Of a stretch of DNA of 64,000 nucleotides, positions 46,448 through 53,211 are shown in pieces. The notes below the pieces were generated by a model, which did no database searches, was not told the DNA's origin, and saw only the letters and a list, made by a program, of their open reading frames with translations. Made by a program: the position numbers and the translations under genes. Every line of letters begins with the position of its first letter. Within the stretch, counting starts at the first letter, position 1. Source of the DNA: Aeromicrobium sp. Root344 (GTDB taxonomy: Bacteria > Actinomycetota > Actinomycetes > Propionibacteriales > Nocardioidaceae). The stretch lies in contig NZ_LMDH01000001.1 of NCBI RefSeq assembly GCF_001425755.1, positions 2,659,672 through 2,723,671 on the forward strand, written 5' to 3'.

Positions 46448-46606
46448 TCAGCCGTTGGCTCGCGCGGCGTCGCTCTCCACCGCGTCCGACGAGTCGTGCC
46501 ACTGGTCGTGCTCGTCGAAGTATCCATCCCGACGATGGCGGGGTGCCGCCACGGAGGGTCGGGCGGAATCGCGCCGACGGGCGAAGGGTGTGACGACGTT
46601 CGGCAT
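46448..46606 (-). CDS. Small basic protein, 52 residues, unknown
   Basis: ATG 46606 is preceded by AGGGAGG with 8-nt spacing, a strong ribosome binding site. The product is basic at first (FARRRDSARPS...RHRRDG) and acidic at the end (DSSDAVESDAA). No family is recognised. The next gene lies 28 nt downstream, so it may lead a two-gene unit. The strong site makes it worth calling. Confidence 0.55.
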   Translation of the reverse strand: MPNVVTPFARRRDSARPSVAAPRHRRDGYFDEHDQWHDSSDAVESDAARANG

Positions 46607-46711
46607 GGTGACTGCCTCCCTGTGGTGGTCCCCACTTCGGAACCGGAAGACCAGGAATACCCCGCCATGACAGCCGCAAACCGTGCGCGAAGCATCGCTC
46701 AGGCAAACGCC

Positions 46712-46785
46712 TCGTGAAGTGCCGGCGACGGTCGGGGAGTCTTGGCTTCGTCGCTCACGTGAGCGGTTCGTGAAGTGCCGGCGAC
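46712..46785. repeat. 18-bp direct repeat of the tRNA-Leu 3' end
   Basis: TCGTGAAGTGCCGGCGAC is found at 46712-46729 and 46768-46785. The second copy covers the acceptor end of the tRNA-Leu gene and its flank. A repeated tRNA 3' end 56 bp away is the typical footprint of a site-specific integration site, but no integrase is near. Confidence 0.7.
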
Positions 46786-46857
46786 AGGACTTGAACCTGC
46801 ACGCTCGAAAGCACAGGATCCTAAATCCTGCGTGTCTACCAGTTCCACCACGCCGGC
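46776..46857 (-). tRNA. tRNA-Leu (UAG anticodon)
   Basis: The minus strand reads GCCGGCGTGGTGGAAC... and folds into a class II tRNA with a 7-bp acceptor stem, the anticodon TAG in TTTAGGA flanked by CAGGA/TCCTG, a variable arm, and the T-arm GGTTCAAGTC. It decodes CUA leucine codons. CCA is not encoded. The 3' end is duplicated just downstream. Confidence 0.95.
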
Positions 46858-46957
46858 CCGGGGTTGATGTTAGTCGACCCGGTCTCGGCACGCGGGTAGA
46901 CGTCGCTGACGGGGGACCACTGTGACCTGCCGGTTCAGCGCGCCGTGCCGACGTACG

Positions 46958-47428
46958 TTATGCCCCGAGGCCGAGGTCCTTGCGGAGCTTGGCGACGTGG
47001 CCCGTGGCCTTGACGTTGTACTGCGCGAGGACAATGGTGCCGGCATCCACGACGAACGTCGAGCGGATGACGCCCTCGACGACCTTGCCGTAGAGCTTCT
47101 TCTCGCCGTACGCGCCCCACGCCTCGAGCACCGCGCGGTCGGGGTCCGACAGCAACGTGATCGTCAGCCCGTCGCGCTCACGGAACTTCGCGAGCTTCTC
47201 CGGCTTGTCCGGCGAGATGCCGAGCACCGTGTAGCCCTCGGCCTGCAGCCGGTCGATCGAGTCGCTGAAGTCGCAGGCCTGCTTGGTGCATCCCGGCGTC
47301 ATGGCGGCGGGGTAGAAGTAGACGATGACCTTCTGGTCCTTGAAGTCCGAGAGCGTGACCTCGTCACCCGCGTCGTTCGTGAGCGTGAAGTCGGGTGCCG
47401 TGTCGCCAGGCTGCAGCCGCGTCGTCAT
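46958..47428 (-). CDS. bcp: Thioredoxin-dependent peroxiredoxin, Bcp/PrxQ type
   Basis: A 156-residue peroxidase for hydrogen peroxide and organic peroxides. The peroxidatic cysteine is in YFYPAAMTPGCTKQACDF, with a second cysteine five residues on as in PrxQ. APDFTL and a glycine-rich end also fit. A GATAGT box lies about 4 nt before the ATG, too close to be sure of the TSS. Confidence 0.95.
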   Translation of the reverse strand: MTTRLQPGDTAPDFTLTNDAGDEVTLSDFKDQKVIVYFYPAAMTPGCTKQACDFSDSIDRLQAEGYTVLGISPDKPEKLAKFRERDGLTITLLSDPDRAVLEAWGAYGEKKLYGKVVEGVIRSTFVVDAGTIVLAQYNVKATGHVAKLRKDLGLGA

Positions 47429-47501
47429 GGGCACTATCCTGACGTACGTGTGCAGGTGAGTGGCCTGCACCCTCCGCAGACCCAGGTGAGTGAGGCGCGA
47501 C

Positions 47502-47750
47502 GTGGCGAAGGCCAAACCCGACCAGATGGTCGACGAGATCGACGAGATCCGAGAGCGGCTGGCCGACACGGTCGACGCGCTGATCGACCGCACCAACCCT
47601 CGCAACATCGCGCGCCGCAGCCTCTACAACCTCCGCTCGCGGTTCGTCGACGAGACGGGTTCGCCCAAGCTCGGCACGATCGTCCCCTTGGTCGGCGGCA
47701 CGGTCGCGGTCGTGGCCGGGATCATCGTCATCCGCAAACTCGTGCGCTGA
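47502..47750 (+). CDS. DUF3618 small membrane protein
   Basis: An 82-residue protein of the actinobacterial DUF3618 family. It opens with MVDEIDEIRERLADTVDALIDRTNP, the family helix, and has one C-terminal membrane helix with basic residues at the end (IVIRKLVR). Function unknown. I start at GTG 47502, preceded by GAGG; a GTG 12 nt upstream is also in frame. It precedes the FUSC-type gene. Confidence 0.88.
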   Translation: MAKAKPDQMVDEIDEIRERLADTVDALIDRTNPRNIARRSLYNLRSRFVDETGSPKLGTIVPLVGGTVAVVAGIIVIRKLVR

Positions 47751-47784
47751 CGATGCGGCGTACGCCCTTGCGTCGGAGCTGAGT

Positions 47785-48903
47785 GTGGGCCCGGGGCGCG
47801 ACATCCCGCTGCGTCGCCTCCGGCTGCGCAGGCCGGCCGACACGCTGCAGGACCGGCTCTACGTCCTGCGTCGCCGCTGGCGCACCCTCGTACGCCTGAG
47901 CCTCGGCACCGCGATCGCCTACTTCATCGCGACGCACGTCCTCGACCACCGGCAGGCGTTCTTCGCCCCGATCGCGTGCATCATCGTGCTGATCGCCGGG
48001 GCGGGCCTCCGTGGCCGCACCTCGTACGAGCTGGTGGTCGGCGTGTCCCTGGGCGTGCTGGTGGGGGAGCTGCTGATCCTCGGCATCGGCCGGGGCACGT
48101 GGCAGATGGCGCTGGTCGTGACGTTGACGGTCGTGGTCGGGACGCTGCTGGGGCTCAAGGGCCTGGCGCTGACCCAGTCGGCGACCTCGTCGGTGCTGCT
48201 CGCGGCGGTGATCCCGGTCGCCGGCTCGGGCAACCCTGCGGTCACCCGGTTCCTCGACGCGCTGGTCGGCGGCGCGGTGGGGCTCGCGATGGTCCTGCTG
48301 ATCCCGCGCAACCCGGTCCGTGACATCGACCGCGAGGTGCAGGGCTTCCTGCGACGGCTCGCCGGCATCCTCAGTCGTACGGCGCAGGCCTTGCGCACCG
48401 TGGACGCCAAGCTCGCCGACATCGCGCTCGACGAAGCGCGGTCGATGCAGCCCCAGGTCGAGTCGATGACGTCGACCGCGGCCAACGTCAGTGAGATCGC
48501 CCGGATGTCGCCGATGCGCTGGAAGCAGCGCGACCACGTCGAGACCTACGTCGCCACGGTGCGTGACCTCGACAACGCGATCCGCGACGCGCGAGTGCTG
48601 GCCCGCAAGACCTCGACCCTGCTGCGCCGCGGTGAGGTCGTGCCGCCCGACATGGACCAGGCGATCGACGCCCTGGCCCGGGCCGTCGGCATCTTCGCGG
48701 ACGACCTCTCGGAGCACGAGGACTTCGACCACGCGCGGCAGGAGCTCATCGAGGCGGCGCGGATGGCCACGGTCGCGCTGCCCACCGCGATGACGATGAA
48801 CAGCGCCTCGATCGCCGCCCAGGTCCGCTCGCTCGCCGCGGACCTGCTGTACGCCAGCGGCTACACCAGGGACGAGATCGACGACCGCCTCGAGTTTGAC
48901 TGA
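47785..48903 (+). CDS. FUSC/aromatic acid exporter-like membrane protein
   Basis: A 372-residue protein with an N-terminal domain of about six membrane helices (residues 35-175) and a long C-terminal helical domain with LDNAIRDARVLARKTSTLL. This matches the FUSC/ArAE-like permease family, linked to efflux of aromatic acids. The substrate is not known. GTG start is 34 nt after DUF3618. Confidence 0.85.
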   Translation: MGPGRDIPLRRLRLRRPADTLQDRLYVLRRRWRTLVRLSLGTAIAYFIATHVLDHRQAFFAPIACIIVLIAGAGLRGRTSYELVVGVSLGVLVGELLILGIGRGTWQMALVVTLTVVVGTLLGLKGLALTQSATSSVLLAAVIPVAGSGNPAVTRFLDALVGGAVGLAMVLLIPRNPVRDIDREVQGFLRRLAGILSRTAQALRTVDAKLADIALDEARSMQPQVESMTSTAANVSEIARMSPMRWKQRDHVETYVATVRDLDNAIRDARVLARKTSTLLRRGEVVPPDMDQAIDALARAVGIFADDLSEHEDFDHARQELIEAARMATVALPTAMTMNSASIAAQVRSLAADLLYASGYTRDEIDDRLEFD

Positions 48904-48952
48904 GCGAGCGAGTGCAACGAGCGAACGCGCTCAACCACCTGCGAACCACTCC

Positions 48953-49001
48953 TCAGCCAACCTTCAGCTTCGCGTACGCGTGAGTTCCGGCAGAGTTCAC
49001 C
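48953..49001 (+). promoter_or_regulatory. PHO-box-like direct repeats before phoA
   Basis: GTTCCGG (48984-48990) and GTTCACC (48995-49001) lie 11 nt apart, the spacing of actinobacterial PhoP boxes built on GTTCACC. Another pair with 11-nt spacing, TCAGC at 48953 and 48964, lies just upstream. They precede the alkaline phosphatase gene, a classic phosphate-starvation target. Confidence 0.65.
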
Positions 49002-49022
49002 CGCGCGCGATGGGCTGCGGGC

Positions 49023-50438
49023 ATGAACTCATACAGGGGAAACACCAGCAGGCGCACCGTCGTCGGCATCGCAGCAGCCGCCGTGATCGTCGGTGCCGCC
49101 ACGACCAGCGCGATCGGCGCGGCGCACGACCTTTCCGAGCACGGCGGAGCGACCCGCCTTTCCGGAGACCAGAGCAAGACCCTCAAGTCCGCCATCGACG
49201 GCGGCCGGGCTGACAACGTCATCCTGCTCATCGGCGACGGCATGGGCGACTCCGAGATCACCTCGGCACGCAACTACCAGTACGGGGCCGACGGCCGGTT
49301 CCCCGGCATCGACGCGCTGCCGTTCACAGGCCAGTACACGACGTTCTCGCTGACCAAGGACGGCAAGGTCGACTACGTCCCCGACTCCGCCGCGACCGGG
49401 GGCGCCTGGGCGACCGGCACCAAGACGTACGACAACGCGGTGTCGGTCGACATCCACGGCACGGCGCAGCCGACCCTGCTGGAGCTGGCCAAGAAGCGCG
49501 GACTCAAGACCGGCGACGTCACGACCTCGGAGATCCAGGACGCGACGCCGGCCGTGCAGGTCTCGCACATCTCGGCCCGTTCCTGCTACGGCCCGGTCAA
49601 GACGACCGCGACGTGCCCCGAGGCGGCGCTGGAGAACGGCGGCCGGGGCTCGATCAGCGAGCAGCTGCTCAAGACCCGCCCCGATGTGACCCTGGGCGGA
49701 GGCGCGGCGACGTTCAACGAGAAGGCCACCGCCGGGAAGTGGAAGGACCTCACGCTCCTCGACCAGGCCGAGCGCCGCGGCTACCAGCTGCCGACCGACC
49801 TGGCGTCGCTCAACAAGATCACGAAGGCCAACCAGAAGCAGCCCGTGCTCGGACTGTTCGGTCCCGGCAACCTCCCGGTGCGCTGGGTCGGACCCGCCGC
49901 GACCATCGACGGCAGCAAGAAGCCGGCCGAACGATGCAAGGACAACACAGCGCGTCCGGCGACGCAGCCGTCGCTCGCTGCGATGACCAAGAAGTCGATC
50001 CAGCTGCTCGATCAGGGCAACAAGAAGGGATTCTTCCTCCAGGTCGAGGGCGCGAGCATCGACAAGCAGGATCACGCTGCAGACGCGTGTGGCCAGATCG
50101 GTGAGACGGTCGACCTCGACGAGGCAGTCAAGGTGGCTCTGGACTTCGCCAAGAAGGACAAGCACACGACGGTCATCGTCACGGCCGACCACGCCCACAC
50201 GAGCCAGATCATCGAGGCCGGCAGCACGTCGCCCGGGCTCACGGCGAACCTGCTGACCAACGAGGGCAGCCCGATGACGCTCAACTACGGCACCTCCCCG
50301 GCCGGGGGCTCGCAGCAGCACACGGGCACGCAGCTCCGCGTCGCGGCCTACGGACCCCAGGCGGCGAACTTCGTCGGGCTGACGGACCAGACCGACATGT
50401 TCTTCACGATCTCGCGGGCTCTCACGCTCAAGCACTAG
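49023..50438 (+). CDS. Secreted alkaline phosphatase
   Basis: A 471-residue PhoA-type phosphatase releasing phosphate from extracellular esters. The N-terminus carries a twin-arginine signal (SRRTVVG) and a hydrophobic stretch ending near residue 33, so it is probably Tat-exported. The metal and nucleophile motifs are IGDGMGDSE and [10 protein letters not shown] with Ser122; [11 protein letters not shown] and TADHAHTSQ bind zinc, and QQHTGTQ is near the end. PHO-box-like repeats lie upstream. A hairpin follows the stop. Confidence 0.95.
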   Translation: MNSYRGNTSRRTVVGIAAAAVIVGAATTSAIGAAHDLSEHGGATRLSGDQSKTLKSAIDGGRADNVILLIGDGMGDSEITSARNYQYGADGRFPGIDALPFTGQYTTFSLTKDGKVDYVPDSAATGGAWATGTKTYDNAVSVDIHGTAQPTLLELAKKRGLKTGDVTTSEIQDATPAVQVSHISARSCYGPVKTTATCPEAALENGGRGSISEQLLKTRPDVTLGGGAATFNEKATAGKWKDLTLLDQAERRGYQLPTDLASLNKITKANQKQPVLGLFGPGNLPVRWVGPAATIDGSKKPAERCKDNTARPATQPSLAAMTKKSIQLLDQGNKKGFFLQVEGASIDKQDHAADACGQIGETVDLDEAVKVALDFAKKDKHTTVIVTADHAHTSQIIEAGSTSPGLTANLLTNEGSPMTLNYGTSPAGGSQQHTGTQLRVAAYGPQAANFVGLTDQTDMFFTISRALTLKH

Positions 50439-50453
50439 CCCGCTTGCTGCCGC

Positions 50454-50504
50454 TGTCGCGGCCGTCGGACCCCGTCACGCACGGGCCTTTCGGCGGCCGC
50501 GACA
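50454..50504 (+). terminator. Terminator-like hairpin after phoA
   Basis: TGTCGCGGCCG (50454-50464) pairs perfectly with CGGCCGCGACA (50494-50504). CCCGT and ACGGG form an inner stem. No U tract follows, so it is a strong hairpin of probable but unproven terminator function. Confidence 0.7.
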
Positions 50505-50513
50505 CGCCGAATG

Positions 50514-50543
50514 TTTACAACATGTATTTGGATGCGATACGTT
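50514..50543 (+). promoter_or_regulatory. Promoter of the 31-residue ORF
   Basis: TTTACA (50514-50519) and TACGTT (50538-50543), 18 bp apart, form a plausible promoter in a short AT-rich stretch. ATGTT (50511-50515) and AACAT (50519-50523) form an inverted repeat over the -35 box, a possible operator. Confidence 0.5.
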
Positions 50544-50593
50544 TCTCAAACTGCTCCGCACGGAGCGACGAAATGTAGAAGGAGGTGGACCTC

Positions 50594-50689
50594 ATGAAGA
50601 AGCTCATCAACTCGACTCTCGCCCTCACCTGGCGCGATGCCGTCGCGTCTTTTGACGGTCCGACCTCCGGAGCAGTGCACCTGAAGTAG
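50594..50689 (+). CDS. 31-residue microprotein with very strong ribosome binding site
   Basis: ATG 50594 opens a 31-codon frame with N-terminus MKKLINSTLALTWRDAV; no cysteines and no recognised family. AGAAGGAGGTGG ends 5 nt upstream, nearly the full complement of the 16S 3' end. ACCTCC at 50663-50668 inside the frame could pair with GGAGGT and hide it. A promoter precedes it and a U-tract terminator follows, so it is a stand-alone unit. It could be a regulatory leader peptide, a small membrane-active peptide, or a precursor; no modifying enzyme is near. Confidence 0.65.
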   Translation: MKKLINSTLALTWRDAVASFDGPTSGAVHLK

Positions 50690-50709
50690 CCCAACCTCGT
50701 TGGCACTTC

Positions 50710-50746
50710 TGCCGCTTCGGATCTTCGATCTGAGGCGGCAATTTTT
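50710..50746 (+). terminator. Rho-independent terminator after the microprotein
   Basis: TGCCGCTTCGGATC (50710-50723) pairs with GATCTGAGGCGGCA (50727-50740), a 14-bp stem with G-U pairs and a 3-nt loop, followed by ATTTTT. It is the best U-tract terminator in the window. It lies between two small ORFs, so it could act as an attenuator. Confidence 0.88.
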
Positions 50747-50812
50747 ATGTGCACAGTCCGTTTGTCCGAACATCTACTCCACACATCCAACCTTCAAGAG
50801 AGGAGGCGCGCT

Positions 50813-51058
50813 ATGACCACGAAGCCCGATACACGACTCATGCCCGCACAGAACCCGACCGATCCGACCACAGGAAACGATCGAGAGGGGGTGAAGGCCG
50901 TGGGTATTCTCAACTCCCGTCCGGGCCGCAAGCGCGCCTGGGACGAGATGTCCGAGATCGACCGTGTCGTGCTCCTGGAGTCGGTGCGTCAACGCCGCAA
51001 GATCCAGAAGCAGAACCTCGCGATCCAGAACGAGATCCGGCTGCGCAGCTTGCGCTGA
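50813..51058 (+). CDS. Small basic protein with two possible starts
   Basis: ATG 50813 follows GAGAGGAGG and gives 81 residues. An in-frame GTG at 50900 is also preceded by GAGAGGGGGTGA and would give 52 residues, MGILNSRPGRKRAWDEMSE and onward. The N-terminal 29 residues are polar and disordered-looking; the rest forms a charged helix ending RRKIQKQNLAIQNEIRLRS. No family is recognised. The two ribosome sites suggest either an alternative start or that the shorter form is the true protein. Confidence 0.7.
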   Translation: MTTKPDTRLMPAQNPTDPTTGNDREGVKAVGILNSRPGRKRAWDEMSEIDRVVLLESVRQRRKIQKQNLAIQNEIRLRSLR

Positions 51059-51071
51059 TCTCAGCACGAGG

Positions 51072-51113
51072 GACGAGCGGCGGGTGGGGAGCAGTCCCCG
51101 CTCGCCGCTCGTC
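51072..51113. terminator. Bidirectional terminator between small ORF and lyase genes
   Basis: A long stem spans 51072-51113: GACGAGCGGCGGGTGGGGA pairs with TCCCCGCTCGCCGCTCGTC around GCAG, with two G-U pairs. It lies between convergent genes. The downstream T content is low, so it depends on stem strength. Confidence 0.8.
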
Positions 51114-51118
51114 GTCGT

Positions 51119-51994
51119 TCAGCGAGCGGTGATGGCCTCGTGCAGGGCCAAGATGCGTTGCGCATCGCGAACGTGAAGCTCCTCGACCATACGGCCGTTG
51201 TACGTCACGACGCCCTGACCAGCGGCCTTGGCGTCCTCGAACGCCGAGATCATCGCCTTGGCGTGCTCGACCTCGTCGCCGGACGGCCCGAACACCGCGT
51301 TGGCCGGTTCGACCTGGCTCGGGTGGATCAACGTCTTGCCGTCAAAGCCCATCTCGCGGCCCTGACGTGCCTCGGCGTCGAAGCCCTCGAGGTTCTTCAC
51401 GTCGTTGTAGACGCCGTCAAGGATGACCTTGCCGGCGGCGCGAGCGGCGAGCAGCGCGATCGACAGCGACGTCAGCACGACGGGGTTGCGACCTGGCACA
51501 TGGAGGCCGTAGGTCTCGTTGACGACGTCGTTCGTGCCCATCACGATCACGGTCAGGCGGTCGTGGGCCGCGGCGATCTCGGCGGCCTGGAGCAGGGCCA
51601 CGGGCGTCTCGACCATCGCCCACAGTGCCGTCCTCTCAGGTGCTCCGGCGTCCTCGAGGGCGGCCACGAGCTGCCGGACCTCCGTAGCGGAGTTGACCTT
51701 GGGCACGAGCACCGCATCGGGGCCGGCTTGACCCGCGGCGGCGAGGTCGGCCTCGTGCCACTCGGTCCCGATGCCGTTGACGCGGATCGCGAGCTCGCGA
51801 TGGCCGTACTCGCCGGATGTCACGGCGGCGCACACGCGCTCTCGGGCTTCGGGCTTGGCGTCGGGCGCGACGGCGTCCTCGAGGTCGAGGATCAAGGCGT
51901 CGGCGTCGATGCCCTTGGCCTTCTCGAGCGCGCGCTCGTTGGCACCGGGCATGTAGAGGACCGAGCGACGGGGCCGCAGGAGGGTGTCGTTCAT
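51119..51994 (-). CDS. CoA ester lyase, CitE/HpcH family
   Basis: A 291-residue TIM-barrel lyase of the HpcH/HpaI-CitE family acting on acyl-CoA esters. It has RRSVLYMPGANERALEKA, LILDLEDAVAPDAK with metal-binding residues, and GFDGKTLIHPSQVEP near the end. It lies 8 nt after the malyl-CoA lyase-like gene, so they form an operon. The AGGAG site precedes the ATG. The exact CoA substrate is unknown: citramalyl-CoA and methylmalyl-CoA are candidates. Confidence 0.92.
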   Translation of the reverse strand: MNDTLLRPRRSVLYMPGANERALEKAKGIDADALILDLEDAVAPDAKPEARERVCAAVTSGEYGHRELAIRVNGIGTEWHEADLAAAGQAGPDAVLVPKVNSATEVRQLVAALEDAGAPERTALWAMVETPVALLQAAEIAAAHDRLTVIVMGTNDVVNETYGLHVPGRNPVVLTSLSIALLAARAAGKVILDGVYNDVKNLEGFDAEARQGREMGFDGKTLIHPSQVEPANAVFGPSGDEVEHAKAMISAFEDAKAAGQGVVTYNGRMVEELHVRDAQRILALHEAITAR

Positions 51995-52002
51995 GGGGGC
52001 TC

Positions 52003-53061
52003 CTAGAGGTCGTAGGCGGCGGCGAGCTCGGGATCGCGGTCGGCAAGCGCCTTGGCGAGGTCGAGCATGACCTGGCACTGCTTGCAGGACGCGTCATCCT
52101 CCATCTTGCCGTTGATCATGACGGCGCCGGAGCCGTCGCCCATCGCCTCGACGACCTCCTTGGCGTGCGCGACGTCTGCCGGGTCGGGGGAGAAGACCTT
52201 GCGAGCAATGTCGATCTGCACGGGGTGGAGGCTCCACGCGCCGACGCAGCCCAGCAGGAAGGCGTTGCGGAACTGGTCCTCGCACGCGACGACGTCCTTG
52301 ATGTCACCGAACGGGCCGTAGAACGGCAGGATGTCGTTGGCCGCACAGGCGTCGACCATGCGCGCGATCGTGTAGTGCCACAGGTCCTGCTGGTACGTCG
52401 TCCGGCCGGCATAGAGATCGTCGCCCGTCGGATCCTCGCGGACGAGGTAGCCGGGGTGGCCGCCGCCGACGCGCGTCGTCTTCATGCGGCGGCTGGCGGC
52501 CAGGTCGGCGGGGCCGAGCGAGATGCCCTGCATGCGGGGGCTCGCGGCCGCGATCTCCTCGACGTTCGTCATGCCCTCGGCGGTCTCGAGGATCGCGTGG
52601 ACCAGGATCGGCCGGGTCAGGCCGGCGCGGGCCTCGAGCTGCGCGAGCAACCGGTCGACGTAGTGGATGTCCTGCGCGCCCTCGACCTTGGGCACCATCA
52701 CGACGTCGAGCTTGTCGCCGATCTCGGTGACCAGGGTGATGAGGTCGTCGAGCGCCCACGGGGAGTCGAGGCTGTTGATGCGGGTCCACAGCTGGGTCTG
52801 GCCGAAGTCGGTCTGCTTCGCGACGTCGACGAGGCCCTGACGCGCGGCCTCCTTGTTCTCGGTCTTGATCGCGTCCTCGAGGTTGCCCAGGATGATGTCG
52901 ACCTTGGTGGCGATCTCCGGGACCTTGGCCTGCATCTTCGCGTTGCTGGGGTCGAAGAAGTGGATCATCCGGCTCGGGCGGAACGGGACGTCCGCGACCG
53001 GGGCGGGTGCGCCGACGGCCAGAGGGCGAAGGAATGCTCGGGGATTTCGCACGCGGGTCAC
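52003..53061 (-). CDS. L-malyl-CoA/beta-methylmalyl-CoA lyase-like enzyme
   Basis: A 352-residue lyase of the Mcl group. Motifs include [55 protein letters not shown] and [13 protein letters not shown]. It would cleave malyl-CoA or beta-methylmalyl-CoA, or run in reverse. No ethylmalonyl-CoA pathway genes adjoin, so its pathway is not known. GTG start with a weak purine site. It shares a promoter region with the potassium importer. Confidence 0.9.
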   Translation of the reverse strand: MTRVRNPRAFLRPLAVGAPAPVADVPFRPSRMIHFFDPSNAKMQAKVPEIATKVDIILGNLEDAIKTENKEAARQGLVDVAKQTDFGQTQLWTRINSLDSPWALDDLITLVTEIGDKLDVVMVPKVEGAQDIHYVDRLLAQLEARAGLTRPILVHAILETAEGMTNVEEIAAASPRMQGISLGPADLAASRRMKTTRVGGGHPGYLVREDPTGDDLYAGRTTYQQDLWHYTIARMVDACAANDILPFYGPFGDIKDVVACEDQFRNAFLLGCVGAWSLHPVQIDIARKVFSPDPADVAHAKEVVEAMGDGSGAVMINGKMEDDASCKQCQVMLDLAKALADRDPELAAAYDL

Positions 53062-53104
53062 TTCTCTTCTCTGCTGAGGACAAAACTCCTCTCAGTATGT
53101 CCAT

Positions 53105-53172
53105 CGGCCCGGGTGAGCGGCTAGGGCGGGGGTCACACCCCTCTCCGCCCGGGCCGTCAAGGTTCCGTCAAG
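53105..53172. promoter_or_regulatory. Hairpin and 11-bp direct repeats before the KimA-like gene
   Basis: CGGCCCGGG (53105-53113) and CCCGGGCCG (53148-53156) form a perfect 9-bp inverted repeat around a further GC hairpin. CCGTCAAG then occurs at 53154-53161 and 53165-53172, an 11-bp repeat, as bound by OmpR-type regulators such as the one encoded at 56521. Roles inferred. Confidence 0.55.
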
Positions 53173-53211
53173 AAAACCCGCGGGGGCACGAGTGGGCGAT
53201 TCGATGGATCT

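Noticed and set aside
50594-50689. RiPP precursor call for the 31-residue peptide
   Set aside because: No modifying enzyme, protease or transporter is adjacent and there is no recognisable leader/core boundary, so only a neutral microprotein call is justified.
53062-53211. ydaO c-di-AMP riboswitch before the KimA-like gene
   Set aside because: The link of KimA with this riboswitch in Firmicutes made it worth looking for, but the 150-nt gap contains a simple GC hairpin and no ydaO consensus.
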